Shown: positions 18,839 to 28,789 of the stretch, in pieces | Numbering within the stretch: the first letter of the stretch is position 1 | How the letters are laid out: each line of letters begins with the position of its first letter | NCBI RefSeq assembly: GCF_946479965.1 | Contig: NZ_CAMLHX010000003.1 | Span: 77,740 to 141,739, forward strand | Length of the DNA stretch: 64,000 bases | Source of the DNA: an uncultured Mucilaginibacter sp. | GTDB lineage: Bacteria > Bacteroidota > Bacteroidia > Sphingobacteriales > Sphingobacteriaceae | Direction of reading: 5' to 3' | Made by a program: the position numbers and the translations under genes | Notes under the pieces: model-generated | What the model saw: only the letters and a program-made list of their open reading frames with translations | What the model was told of the DNA's origin: nothing | Databases searched by the model: none

Positions 18839-18977
18839 TCCGGATGAAAAGATATTGCGCGGGGCCGAGTTAAAGGCGGAGAATCAGAAGAAGATAGATA
18901 AGATTACCCGCATTGTAGCTTTGGCCGTTGCTTTTTTTAGTACCTATTTTTTCATTATCAAAATTTTGTTTTTGTAA
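18828..18977 (+). CDS. 49-residue single-TM membrane peptide overlapping both neighbours
   Basis: ATG at 18828, stop TAA at 18975-18977. The product begins MRVNPDEKILRGAELK, is charged up to about residue 27, then has one hydrophobic helix (IVALAVAFFSTYFFIIKILFL) that reaches the C-terminus. It overlaps the glycosyltransferase by 11 nt and the Wzy-like gene by one base (TAATG), an arrangement typical of translational coupling. Its composition fits a small type II (N-in) membrane protein. I do not recognise a family; an accessory subunit of the polymerase or glycosyltransferase is an inference. Confidence 0.65.
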   Translation: MRVNPDEKILRGAELKAENQKKIDKITRIVALAVAFFSTYFFIIKILFL

Positions 18978-20506
18978 TGAAAGTAGAACCAACAACGCCT
19001 CAAATATCGCTACCCCTGAAAAAAGAAAGGCCGGGCTTGAGGCAGCGTGTCAGAAACTTTGCCTTAATTGAAAAATTAAAAAGTCCTGCCGGAATGGGGC
19101 TTTTCGTTTTATTGGCGGCTATTATAGCTGTTGGTATAGCAAAATTCGGGGTGGTTTTTGGGGGACTGTTTTTGGCGCTGATAATAGGCCCGCCAGCTGT
19201 ATATGGCATAGTAGCCTACCCCCGCTTCGGTATACTTGTTTTGCTTGTATTGGCGTATATGCTGTTTCTATTGGGGAGACTCGGTATACCCGGCCCCTTA
19301 GGGGTTGTAGCCGATGCGCTCGAAGGAGCACTAATGCTGGGTACACTGATAAGCTTACGGCGAAACAATGATTGGGAACTGCTTAAAGCACCTGTATCTA
19401 CAATGGTAGCAATATGGATAGCTTACAATTTATTGCAGATAGCTAACCCGAGCGCCGTTTCAAGGGCAGCCTGGATGTATACGGTACGCACGGTATCTAT
19501 TGTAATGCTCAGTTACTATGTTTTTCTATACAACATTCGATCGGTTAGCTTTGTTCGCTTAATATTTAAGATATGGCTGGGAATGGCTTTTTTTGGTGCT
19601 TTATATGGCATGAAACAAGAGTGGATAGGGTTTTCAAACGCAGAAGAAGCTTACCTCCACTCTGACCCCGAAATAGCAAGTCTGCTTTTCATAGCGGGGC
19701 ACTGGCGCAAATTTTCTATTTTTTCTGATCCTGTGGCATTTGCCTATAACATGAACATGGCCGCTATTTTCTGCATTGCGTTAATTGCCGGAAAGTTACC
19801 TACCTGGAAGAAAGTTGTACTGGGTGTTATAGCAGGTACATGTCTGTTATCGATGCTATATTCGGGTACGCGTGCGGGCAACGTATTGGTTCCCGCAGCC
19901 TTGTTCCTGTTTGCTATTATAAATTATAATAAAAAGGTTCTGCTATTTTGCTGCCTGGCTGCGGTTTTTTTAGTAGTGCTGATAAACGTACCAACGGGCG
20001 ACCCTAACCTGAAACGCTTCCAAACAGCATTCCGTCCAAACGACGACGATTCTTATAAGCTGCGCAAATTTAACCAGGAGCGCATTAAGCCCTACATTTA
20101 TAGCCATCCTATTGGTTTTGGACTAGGCGCCACCGGTGTTTGGGGTAAACGCTTTGGAGATGGATCGGTTGTATCGAAATTTCAACCGGATAGCGGATAT
20201 ATACGCGTGGCGGTAGAACTTGGGGTAGTTGGGCTGATCATTTTTTGCACACTTATGTTTACCGTTATGAAAACGGGCATTAACAATTATTACCGCATAA
20301 AAGACCCTGAGCTGAAAATGTATTGCATGGGTATCCTTTTAGTTGTTTTTGCGTATAACATAGCTAATTTCCCGCAGGAGGCACTGGTTCAGTTTCCGTC
20401 TAACGTGTTTTTTTCGTTACACATGGCCATGCTTACTATATTGTATAGGTTAGATAAACAAAAGCAGGCCCCGGGAGATCCCAACCAATTAAAAGAGGTA
20501 AATTGA
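18977..20506 (+). CDS. O-antigen ligase/Wzy-like polymerase
   Basis: 509 residues with about 11-12 TM helices. It has the large periplasmic loop of the O-antigen ligase/polymerase family (about 335-400), containing RKFNQERIKPYIYSHPIGFG, with the conserved HPIGFGLGATG-type segment. It should polymerise repeat units, or ligate them, at the periplasmic face of the inner membrane. Start ATG overlaps the stop of the 49-aa peptide. Located between co-polymerase, glycosyltransferases and flippase, the polymerase role is more likely than LPS ligase. Confidence 0.85.
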   Translation: MKVEPTTPQISLPLKKERPGLRQRVRNFALIEKLKSPAGMGLFVLLAAIIAVGIAKFGVVFGGLFLALIIGPPAVYGIVAYPRFGILVLLVLAYMLFLLGRLGIPGPLGVVADALEGALMLGTLISLRRNNDWELLKAPVSTMVAIWIAYNLLQIANPSAVSRAAWMYTVRTVSIVMLSYYVFLYNIRSVSFVRLIFKIWLGMAFFGALYGMKQEWIGFSNAEEAYLHSDPEIASLLFIAGHWRKFSIFSDPVAFAYNMNMAAIFCIALIAGKLPTWKKVVLGVIAGTCLLSMLYSGTRAGNVLVPAALFLFAIINYNKKVLLFCCLAAVFLVVLINVPTGDPNLKRFQTAFRPNDDDSYKLRKFNQERIKPYIYSHPIGFGLGATGVWGKRFGDGSVVSKFQPDSGYIRVAVELGVVGLIIFCTLMFTVMKTGINNYYRIKDPELKMYCMGILLVVFAYNIANFPQEALVQFPSNVFFSLHMAMLTILYRLDKQKQAPGDPNQLKEVN

Positions 20507-20508
20507 TC

Positions 20509-21723
20509 ATGGCAGTAAACAATATAATAAAAAACAGGGATATTATTGTAGTTGGCCAGCAACCATGGGACGTTGAAATTGGCAGCAACTGCAAAAACCT
20601 GGCATTGGAATTTAGCAGGCACAATCGTGTATTATACGTTAATTCTCCGTTAGATCGTATCACCAAATTAAAGAACGCCGCTGACCCTAAAGTTAAACAA
20701 CGCATTGATGTAATTAACGGCCGAACCGAAAGCCTTATTGAAATCAAAGAAAACCTTTGGAATCTTTACCCCGATGAAATTATTGAGTCTATTAACTGGA
20801 TAAAAAACGACTTCTTTTATAACATCCTCAATAAAATAAATAATAAACGCTTTGCACGTTCAATAGATAAAGCTGCCAAGCGACTTGGATTTAAAAATTA
20901 CATCCTTTTTAACGATAACGACATTTTCCGTTGTTTTTATTTGAAGGAGTTGCTTAAGCCGGCTGTAAGCATTTACTATTCGCGTGATTACCTGCTTTTT
21001 GTTGACTACTGGAAACTGCACGGCGTAAAAATGGAGCCCGAGATAATCAAGAAGAGTGATCTATGTGTGGCTAACTCTACTTATCTGGCATCTTATTGTA
21101 AACAGTATAATCCTAACTCGCATTATGTTGGCCAGGGTTGTGACCTTGAAATCTTTACCGCTAAACAAGCGTTGGCTATTCCTTCCGATATGGAGCCCAT
21201 AAACAAACCTGTTATTGGTTACGTTGGCGCTTTGCAAAGCATACGGCTGGATATGGAATTGTTGGAATATATTGCCAAAACACAACCCGAATGGAGCATA
21301 GTGTTAGTCGGCCCCGAAGACGAACAGTTTAAAGTGAGCAATCTGCATCAAATTAAAAACATTCATTTCCTTGGCAGCAAAGATCCTTCTACCCTGCCGT
21401 CGTATATTAATTCCTTTGATGTTTGTTTAAATCCGCAACTCATAAATCAGGTGACTATTGGCAACTATCCCCGAAAAATTGATGAATATCTGGCTATGGG
21501 TAAACCCACAGTTGCCACACATACCGAGGCTATGAGTGTATTTGAAGATCATACTTATTTAGGTACTACTAAGGAAGACTATGTTAAGTTGATCGAAAAA
21601 GCTTTAGCTGAAGACAGTGATGAGAAACGGCAGGAACGCATAAACTTTGCCACCACCCACACCTGGGAAAACAATGTTAAGGAGATTTATAAAGCGATTC
21701 ACTTAACGGAAAAGACAGCTTAG
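20509..21723 (+). CDS. GT4-family (group 1) glycosyltransferase
   Basis: 404 residues from the ATG at 20509; a TTG two codons upstream overlaps the polymerase stop and is the alternative start. It is a GT-B enzyme: the N-terminal domain ends near residue 210, followed by GYVGALQSIRLDMELLEYIA near 235 and the donor-binding segment GNYPRKIDEYLAMGKPTVAT near 320-340. It should be a cytosolic transferase using a nucleotide-sugar donor for the EPS repeat unit. It is the last plus-strand gene before two inverted GT2 genes. Confidence 0.87.
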   Translation: MAVNNIIKNRDIIVVGQQPWDVEIGSNCKNLALEFSRHNRVLYVNSPLDRITKLKNAADPKVKQRIDVINGRTESLIEIKENLWNLYPDEIIESINWIKNDFFYNILNKINNKRFARSIDKAAKRLGFKNYILFNDNDIFRCFYLKELLKPAVSIYYSRDYLLFVDYWKLHGVKMEPEIIKKSDLCVANSTYLASYCKQYNPNSHYVGQGCDLEIFTAKQALAIPSDMEPINKPVIGYVGALQSIRLDMELLEYIAKTQPEWSIVLVGPEDEQFKVSNLHQIKNIHFLGSKDPSTLPSYINSFDVCLNPQLINQVTIGNYPRKIDEYLAMGKPTVATHTEAMSVFEDHTYLGTTKEDYVKLIEKALAEDSDEKRQERINFATTHTWENNVKEIYKAIHLTEKTA

Positions 21724-21736
21724 AAAACTTCCCCTG

Positions 21737-22516
21737 TTATTTATGCGTTTTAAAAGTCAGGTAGTCGAAAGTGTGCTTTACGTTTCTGTAAATGGCCCTC
21801 GCAAAGCTTATCAATGGGTTATCGCTTTGACGCAGATCGCTGCGTTTCATGGTACTTGGTTCGTCTTCGGAGTTTAGTTGATCAAATAAACCTTTAGGGT
21901 CATCGTATATCATAGCCTTCCCTTTATTTTTGTTAAAAGACATGGCCATAGTAAATTCCGTTTTATCACCTTTTATACCTTCGGGATATCTGCCGAATCT
22001 TTCAAAGAAATTGCTTCTGCGCAAGTGTGGATGGTCACTATAAACATGGAACTTACGGTATCCGGGATACCATATTTTGAAGATCATTTCTGAAAATCCG
22101 TTTTTGTACGGCTTTAGGTATGGGTATTTAAAATAGGCATAAAACCTAACCAAATCAACGTCCCTTCGCTCTTCCATAATTGCCAAAGCGTTTTCCAAAT
22201 GCTTTTTATAACCCGGAAACGGATCAAAATCCTCCTGCACGTAAAGCGTATAAGGCGTTTTAACGGCATCTTGCCCTTTATTGATGTTGTTACCCAGTCC
22301 CGCGTTTTTTGGCGTTGTAACAAGGCGGAAATGGTATTTATTAATAATCGATTTAAGGTGATCCAAATGTTCGGGTTTACTACCATCATCAGATACCACA
22401 ATATCGCCAAAACTGATCTGCTGCGCTTCAAACGCCTTTAGCAAACGCTCCAGCGACTGGCTGCGATTATAATGCGTAACCAATAAAGTAATTGCACTAA
22501 ACGGTGTAGCGGCCAT
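21737..22516 (-). CDS. family 2 glycosyltransferase (inverted paralogue A)
   Basis: 259 residues, soluble GT-A fold. Begins TLLVTHYNRSQSLERLL, with VVSDDGSKPEHL near residue 38 (nucleotide-binding Asp) and LYVQEDFDPF near 94, where a QED replaces the usual DxD. It is a close paralogue of the next gene, which shares most motifs including HPHLRRSNFFERFGRYPEGIKGD. Two nucleotides separate the pair, so they form one minus-strand operon inside an otherwise plus-strand EPS locus. Probable role: side-chain sugar addition. Confidence 0.85.
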   Translation of the reverse strand: MAATPFSAITLLVTHYNRSQSLERLLKAFEAQQISFGDIVVSDDGSKPEHLDHLKSIINKYHFRLVTTPKNAGLGNNINKGQDAVKTPYTLYVQEDFDPFPGYKKHLENALAIMEERRDVDLVRFYAYFKYPYLKPYKNGFSEMIFKIWYPGYRKFHVYSDHPHLRRSNFFERFGRYPEGIKGDKTEFTMAMSFNKNKGKAMIYDDPKGLFDQLNSEDEPSTMKRSDLRQSDNPLISFARAIYRNVKHTFDYLTFKTHK

Positions 22517-22518
22517 AT

Positions 22519-23322
22519 CTATTTTTTTACAGGTTTTGTGAATAGCACCTGGTAAGTATTCTTAAGCAGTTTATATTGCAGGTACAACGCCCTAAGTGTT
22601 AAGGCTATAGGATTTTTGCTTTCGCGCCAGCCTGCACGGTTCATGGTACTTGGCTCATCCGGCGAATTTTTTTGCCAGAACATGGCGTTAAAGTCGTCAA
22701 AGAAAATGCCCTTGCCTTTATTTTGGATAAACGATATGGCCATGCCAAATTCGGTCAGGTCACCTTTTATACCTTCGGGATACCTGCCGAATTTTTCAAA
22801 AAAAGTTGTGCGACGCAGGTGTGGATGATCGCTGTAAACGTAAAATTTTAAATGATCATTGGCCAGCGGCGATATGCTGAATTTCATTTCAGAAAAACCT
22901 TTTCCATAAGGCTTTGTGTATGGATACTTAAAGTAAGCATAAAATCGGGCGAGGTCAAGGTTCGGGTCGCTTTTCATAAAGCTCAGCGCATCAGTAAAAT
23001 GTTCAGCAAAGGCTGGTTTAGGCTCAAAGTCCTCTTGTACGTACAGCGTGTAAGGTGTTTTTACCGCATCCTGGCCTTTGTTTATATTATTACCAAGCCC
23101 GGCATTTTTCGACGTGGTGATCAAACGAAAATTTAACTCCTTTTCTACTGCCTTTAGCCTGTTCAGGTTTTCGGGCTTACTGCCATCATCAGAAACCACA
23201 ATGTCCTCAAAGGCAATGTTAAGCGCTTTAAATGCATTCAGCAAGCGTTCTAACGACTTGCTCCGGTTATAATGGGTAACCAATAAAGTAACACCTTCAA
23301 AATAGGTTTTATCCTGGCTCAT
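22519..23322 (-). CDS. family 2 glycosyltransferase (inverted paralogue B)
   Basis: 267 residues, paralogue of the gene just downstream. Shared motifs are TLLVTHYNRSKSLERLL near 12, VVSDDGSKPENL near 41, TPYTLYVQEDFEP near 92, HPHLRRTTFFEKFGRYPEGIKGD near 160-185 and DEPSTMNR near 222. The C-terminal 30 residues differ most. First gene of a two-gene minus-strand unit, divergent from the flippase gene across a 76-bp gap that must hold both promoters. Confidence 0.85.
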   Translation of the reverse strand: MSQDKTYFEGVTLLVTHYNRSKSLERLLNAFKALNIAFEDIVVSDDGSKPENLNRLKAVEKELNFRLITTSKNAGLGNNINKGQDAVKTPYTLYVQEDFEPKPAFAEHFTDALSFMKSDPNLDLARFYAYFKYPYTKPYGKGFSEMKFSISPLANDHLKFYVYSDHPHLRRTTFFEKFGRYPEGIKGDLTEFGMAISFIQNKGKGIFFDDFNAMFWQKNSPDEPSTMNRAGWRESKNPIALTLRALYLQYKLLKNTYQVLFTKPVKK

Positions 23323-23398
23323 GTATGAACAAAATTCGTTTGAATACCGTTTAACAGGATAAATTCTTTATCCTTGTTCAGCGTAATTTTACGAAAAG

Positions 23399-24742
23399 AT
23401 GTTAAAAAAAGTTCTTAATCTTATCCGTAATAAGCATTTTTTATCCTTAGCGGGCAATATAATCATGTCTGGCCTTGGTTTGGTAACCATGACGCTTATT
23501 TATCGCTCGCTTCCGATAGTACAAACCGGCACCTGGGTGTTCTTCCTTTCTAACCTGATATTTGTTGATTCAATAAGATCCGGCCTTTTAACAACTGCTT
23601 TTATAAAATTTTACGCCGGATCAAGCGAAGAACGTACTGCAGAGGTTGCTGGATCGGCCTGGTTTATTGGTATGGCTGTTACTGGTATATTAGCATTGGC
23701 AAGCTTGTGCTCCTACCCTTTTTTAGATCTGATAAAAGATGATGGACTAAGGTTGTTCTTTAAGTTTTCGGGCTTATATTATATTATTTCGTTACCGTGG
23801 TTCCTGGCTACCTGTGTGGCACAAGGCGAACAGAAATTTGACAGGTTGTTATACATCAGATTGTGTAACCAAGGTAGCTACGTGGTTTTTATTACAGTAT
23901 TACTTATAATTGGAAAGGCAAGCATATCTACCGTGTTAGCATCTTACTTAACATCAAGCACACTTACTACCTTATTTGTGTTGATTAAGGGTTGGTCGCG
24001 TATAAGTGCTTTTAGTAAGCGCACGCGTACCGGCATATTAGAGATGTACCACTTCGGTAAATTTTCTGTAGGGGCATCGTTGGGCGCTAACATGTTTACT
24101 TTTTCTGACAGTCAGATCATCAATTACATGTTGGGTGCGCCTGCGTTGGCTATTTATAATTTGGGACAAACTCTGATGCAACTGGTTGAAATACCTCTAC
24201 GCAGCTTTGCCGCTACGGGTATGCCTGAACTATCCACGGCTTATAATCAGGGCAACCGTGAGTTGGTGATACACACCATGAAAAGATATGCCGGTATGTT
24301 GGCCGTAGTGCTGATACCGATAGTAATTATTGGCTGTGCAGCGGCAGATCTGCCCATTTACATTATTGGCGGCGGCAAATATTTAGGAACTGAAGCCGCT
24401 AATGTTTTCCGATTGTTTTTAACGTTTGCTATTATTTTTCCGCCTGACAGGTTTTTTGCACTGACATTAGATGTGATCCACCAGCCCAAGATCAACTTTT
24501 ATAAAGTATGGATAATGCTGGTTGTTAATATAGCTACCGACTTTTTAGGAATTTATATAACAGGCAGCGTGTACGGCATTGCCATTGCTACCTTTTTCCC
24601 TATTTTAACAGGTACCATTATTGGTTACTGGGCGCTTAATAGATATAGCAAATTTACCTATTGGAGTATATTTAAAACTGGCTTTGATGAGATAAAGGTG
24701 TTTGTAAATGGGCACTTGAAAAAGAAAGCTGCAAGTGCATAA
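23399..24742 (+). CDS. Wzx-like polysaccharide flippase
   Basis: 447 residues, 12-14 hydrophobic segments, MATE/MVF-type polysaccharide transporter of the Wzx/RfbX kind. It should flip lipid-linked repeat units to the periplasm for the Wzy-like polymerase encoded upstream. The N-terminus (KHFLSLAGNIIMSGLGLVTMTLIYRSLP) is typical of the family. It is divergent from the GT2 pair and resumes the plus-strand direction of the locus. Confidence 0.85.
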   Translation: MLKKVLNLIRNKHFLSLAGNIIMSGLGLVTMTLIYRSLPIVQTGTWVFFLSNLIFVDSIRSGLLTTAFIKFYAGSSEERTAEVAGSAWFIGMAVTGILALASLCSYPFLDLIKDDGLRLFFKFSGLYYIISLPWFLATCVAQGEQKFDRLLYIRLCNQGSYVVFITVLLIIGKASISTVLASYLTSSTLTTLFVLIKGWSRISAFSKRTRTGILEMYHFGKFSVGASLGANMFTFSDSQIINYMLGAPALAIYNLGQTLMQLVEIPLRSFAATGMPELSTAYNQGNRELVIHTMKRYAGMLAVVLIPIVIIGCAAADLPIYIIGGGKYLGTEAANVFRLFLTFAIIFPPDRFFALTLDVIHQPKINFYKVWIMLVVNIATDFLGIYITGSVYGIAIATFFPILTGTIIGYWALNRYSKFTYWSIFKTGFDEIKVFVNGHLKKKAASA

Positions 24743-24793
24743 TATCACTTAAATTTAAAAAACACTTTGAAAATCCTTTCAAAAATTACATCG

Positions 24794-24803
24794 TTTGCGC
24801 AAA
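24794..24803. promoter_or_regulatory. Candidate operator palindrome TTTGCGCAAA
   Basis: A perfect 10-bp palindrome, with flanking CG on both sides, 50 bp upstream of the esterase gene. It has the size and symmetry of a LacI-type or similar operator half-site core. No matching second site was seen, so the call is weak. Confidence 0.25.
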
Positions 24804-24826
24804 ACGAATATTATTATGATATTTAA

Positions 24827-26002
<1,176 letters not shown>

Positions 26003-26032
26003 TACACACATATAAACAAAGCCAAACAAGTT

Positions 26033-26707
26033 ATGAGAAGAATATTATTAGTCTGTTTTTTGTTTGCTACTCAATTTGTAAATGCCCAAGGTGTTGGCAA
26101 AACCCAAACCCTGTTTAATGGCACCGACCTTAAAGGTTGGTATACTTTTCTTACCAGTAAAGGAAAAAACAATGATCCTGAAAAGGTATTCAGCGTAAGC
26201 GATAAAATGCTGCATATCACCGGGCAGGAATTTGGGTACATGAGTACTGAAAAATCTTATAAAGATTTTCATTTGGTGGTTGAGTTTAAGTGGGGAACAA
26301 AAAAGTATCCGCCAAGGGATGCTGACACAACAAAACGTGATAATGGTATATGTTTTTTTGTACCTGCCGGTGACAAAGATGTGGTATGGCCAAAATCTAT
26401 TGAGTGCCAGATACAGGAAGGTGATGTAGGCGATATGTGGTTGATTGGGTATACCACCGTAGTTATGGACGGTAAGCGCACAACACCTAAGGACTATAAC
26501 CGGGTACAAAAGAAAAAGGATGGAGAAAAACCAACCGGCGAATGGAACCGCGTAGAAGTGATAGCCAATAAAGGCAAGATTACCTATATTGTTAACGGTA
26601 TTGTTGTGAATGAAGCCGAATCACCCTCAGTAAGTGAAGGAAAAATACTGGTTCAATCTGAAGGGGCCGAAATTTTTTACAGAAAAATTGAGATTACCGA
26701 ACTGTAA
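26033..26707 (+). CDS. secreted DUF1080 (3-keto-disaccharide hydrolase-like) protein
   Basis: 224 residues, signal peptide about 1-19. The DUF1080 concanavalin-like beta sandwich starts at TLFNGTDLKGWYTFL (about 27-41). KDFHLVVEFKWG and NGICFFVPAG follow, and near the end GEWNRVEVIANKGKITYIVNGI. Members of the family bind or hydrolyse 3-keto-glycosides. Co-transcribed with the esterase and ended by a strong terminator, so a joint role in breaking down an acylated glycan or glycoside is plausible. Confidence 0.88.
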   Translation: MRRILLVCFLFATQFVNAQGVGKTQTLFNGTDLKGWYTFLTSKGKNNDPEKVFSVSDKMLHITGQEFGYMSTEKSYKDFHLVVEFKWGTKKYPPRDADTTKRDNGICFFVPAGDKDVVWPKSIECQIQEGDVGDMWLIGYTTVVMDGKRTTPKDYNRVQKKKDGEKPTGEWNRVEVIANKGKITYIVNGIVVNEAESPSVSEGKILVQSEGAEIFYRKIEITEL

Positions 26708-26734
26708 AAGTTTCAATATAACCATCAACAAAAC

Positions 26735-26769
26735 AATAAGAACGGCATCCTTTGGATGCCGTTCTTATT
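26735..26769 (+). terminator. Rho-independent terminator after esterase-DUF1080
   Basis: A perfect 16-bp inverted repeat, arms 26735-26750 and 26754-26769, starting AATAAGAACGGC, with a three-base TTT spacer (the real loop will be larger). The 3' arm ends in a T-rich tract. It lies 28 nt after the DUF1080 stop. Confidence 0.85.
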
Positions 26770-26825
26770 TTAAAGATAGTGACGACCAGCCTCACAATTG
26801 GTTAGATTCTTGCATTGTATATTGC

Positions 26826-27386
26826 ATGAAAAAGCTTGCCATACTTTTGTGCGTATTATTTGTAGCCTGTAGTGGCGACAAACCCGGGCGAAACTATAAC
26901 AGGCATGATGCCTCTGTTATAATTAAAGACACGACCATTGCGCCAATTGTACAAAAAACGTCAGATCCTGTAGCACTTATCAGACAGCAGGTTGAACACA
27001 TAAACACCGCCAAAATTACGACTGAGCACATTGAATTTATGTGCGATGAAAAGACAAAAGTTGACTATTACTATGAGAATAAAGTTCCTGTTAAAATAGC
27101 TGTTGATTTTGGCTGGGTGGGTGATGCTCATGCCAAGGAAGACTATTATTTTAACCGGAGTAAACTGATCTTCGTTTACCAATTTACAGAAGGTGGCGCA
27201 GCTTGCGAAGGCTGTATTAAAACCAATGAGTACCGCTCCTATGTAAGCAACGATAAAGTAGTTAAGTATCTGAAAAACAAAGACGACGCGCAATGCAAAA
27301 GATGTGAATTTGGGCAGCTCTCCGAACCATATCAGCTTTTAATGACGTCAACTGCTGCTGAAGCCAGGAAGATTTTGTGCAAGTAG
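26826..27386 (+). CDS. lipoprotein of unknown function
   Basis: 186 residues from the ATG at 26826, where MKKLAILLCVLFVACSGD supplies a lipobox (FVAC, Cys15); the longer frame upstream crosses the terminator and is rejected. The mature protein has a helical start (DPVALIRQQVEHINTAK) followed by beta-like segments, and three cysteines, two of them close together (CEGC). It follows a terminator and should have its own promoter. No family recognised. Confidence 0.75.
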   Translation: MKKLAILLCVLFVACSGDKPGRNYNRHDASVIIKDTTIAPIVQKTSDPVALIRQQVEHINTAKITTEHIEFMCDEKTKVDYYYENKVPVKIAVDFGWVGDAHAKEDYYFNRSKLIFVYQFTEGGAACEGCIKTNEYRSYVSNDKVVKYLKNKDDAQCKRCEFGQLSEPYQLLMTSTAAEARKILCK

Positions 27387-27431
27387 CAATGCCCCTTACA
27401 CGTGCACTGTTGCAGAAATATATACAACACT

Positions 27432-27522
27432 TTGCAACACTTGCAACAGTATTTTTTTTAACCACTTGGTTGTTAAATAATTATATTTATTAGATGTCTG
27501 AATATGCAACACCTTGCAACAC
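27432..27522. repeat. Two tandem pairs of TTGCAACAC-like 9-mers
   Basis: TTGCAACAC at 27432-27440 is followed directly by TTGCAACAG at 27441-27449. Then ATGCAACAC at 27504-27512 and TTGCAACAC at 27514-27522 form a second pair about 63 bp further on. Between them is the palindrome AACCACTTGGTT (27460-27471). Paired direct repeats of about one helical turn upstream of a gene suggest a regulator binding site, but a simple repeat remnant is possible. Confidence 0.4.
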
Positions 27523-27560
27523 CACCGACTTCTGCGGGTAATTTATTATCTTAGTGATAA

Positions 27561-28202
27561 ATGAAATCAACAACAGTAATTCTACTTATGCTGGCAACTT
27601 TATTAAATTTCTTTGGGTGCGCCCCAAAAAGCAAAGACGAAAAACTAAATGAGGAGTCATTGAAAGAGTTCTCAGACGACATGAAAGCATTTAGTAACCG
27701 TCCCATTTATAAAAAATTAACTATAGAAATAATAGATAAAACTCCTGATAGTACTTTGTTGCAAGTTATTTTCGACAACTTAATTGAAAAACTCCCTAAA
27801 GACTACAAAAAAGAATTTGAAACTGTCATGTCGTGGAACGAGCCACGCAAAACAATTTATATGATTTGGCAGTTGGAAGCCGAGGTAAATAATGGAGGAT
27901 ATAATCAGTTTTATTTTAACTCCAGCGGCCAGTACTATAATTATATACCTACAGCGTTAAAAGTAGTTGGAGCTGTGAAATTTGCAGACTTAACAAAGAA
28001 AGCGAATGAAACTTATTCAAAAGAAAACAAAAAAATAACTGAACATCAAGACGGAACCATGGAAGGATTTAGCAAATCTTATGACGACAATCCGTTGAAT
28101 GATTTTGATGACAAATTCTACGAGCTATATAAAGAGGAAAATTTGCACCAATTACAAACTGATTTTATAAGAAAACATAAAATTGATTTTGTGGATAGGT
28201 AA
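27561..28202 (+). CDS. DUF4375 (DMP19-like) lipoprotein
   Basis: 213 residues. The signal segment ends in a lipobox FFGC (Cys20), predicting a lipid-anchored protein. The segment MIWQLEAEVNNGGYNQFYFNSSG near residues 95-117 is the signature of DUF4375, the domain found in the DNA-mimic protein DMP19. The protein is acidic and lysine-rich with few hydrophobic stretches, and the gene is AT-rich compared with its neighbours. A DNA-mimic role would not fit an envelope location, so the function is open. Confidence 0.8.
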   Translation: MKSTTVILLMLATLLNFFGCAPKSKDEKLNEESLKEFSDDMKAFSNRPIYKKLTIEIIDKTPDSTLLQVIFDNLIEKLPKDYKKEFETVMSWNEPRKTIYMIWQLEAEVNNGGYNQFYFNSSGQYYNYIPTALKVVGAVKFADLTKKANETYSKENKKITEHQDGTMEGFSKSYDDNPLNDFDDKFYELYKEENLHQLQTDFIRKHKIDFVDR

Positions 28203-28244
28203 TAAAACCAGGCTTGAGATCTTTAAAAAGTAAATATGTTGATC

Positions 28245-28784
28245 TCAATTTAACCGCATCCGCACGTTAAATTTGTTAAGTCCTGACGCGGTATCGTAAT
28301 GGTAGGTAAAGGCTTCGGCGGCCCTGGATATAATGATCATACCGAAGTGTTCGGCTACCCCATTAATATCTATTCTGTTTCTATTCCTTTTTTGTTCACA
28401 AATAAACCGCACAGTATCATTCATTTCCAGCACAGCATATACGCTATGCAATTCGTCATAACTCAATAATATTCTATAGCCGGGTTGCTGTTTAAAGATT
28501 TCGGCAAAATTATCAGGGTTAAATTGCGTGCCGAAATCTGTTTTTTCAATAGAAAGATAATTGTCGTCTAGATGAATGCGCATACAACTTTCCGCATTTT
28601 TAACGTGTTTAAGCGCGTTGGTAAGCAGTTCTGTAATTACTATTTCAACTTTAAAGTTAAGGTCCTCCGTAGCAGCATGGGCCGGTAAAAACTCATTGAT
28701 GAACCCGCGTATCTCCTGCAGCGATTCTATCATGGCCTCACGTTTATTGGGCAATACAAACTGACGGAATATTTTACCTGACAT
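28245..28784 (-). CDS. RsbW-like anti-sigma kinase (HATPase_c_2)
   Basis: 179 residues. The GHKL N-box is EIVITELLTNALKHVKNAES at about residues 48-67, with Glu and Asn in the expected positions; later glycine-rich boxes are weak. In partner-switching systems such proteins sequester a sigma factor, or another target, and phosphorylate the STAS antagonist. It is the last gene of a four-gene minus-strand operon, 5 nt after the STAS gene. No sigma factor gene is adjacent, so the target lies elsewhere. Confidence 0.82.
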   Translation of the reverse strand: MSGKIFRQFVLPNKREAMIESLQEIRGFINEFLPAHAATEDLNFKVEIVITELLTNALKHVKNAESCMRIHLDDNYLSIEKTDFGTQFNPDNFAEIFKQQPGYRILLSYDELHSVYAVLEMNDTVRFICEQKRNRNRIDINGVAEHFGMIIISRAAEAFTYHYDTASGLNKFNVRMRLN

Positions 28785-28789
28785 AGTTG

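Noticed and set aside
26048..26509. 153-codon antisense frame in the DUF1080 gene
   Set aside because: No signal, motif or composition support; the plus strand codes for a recognisable family.
26634..26825. Long frame upstream of the 26.8 kb lipoprotein
   Set aside because: Crosses the DUF1080 gene and its terminator; the lipobox only works with the start at 26826.
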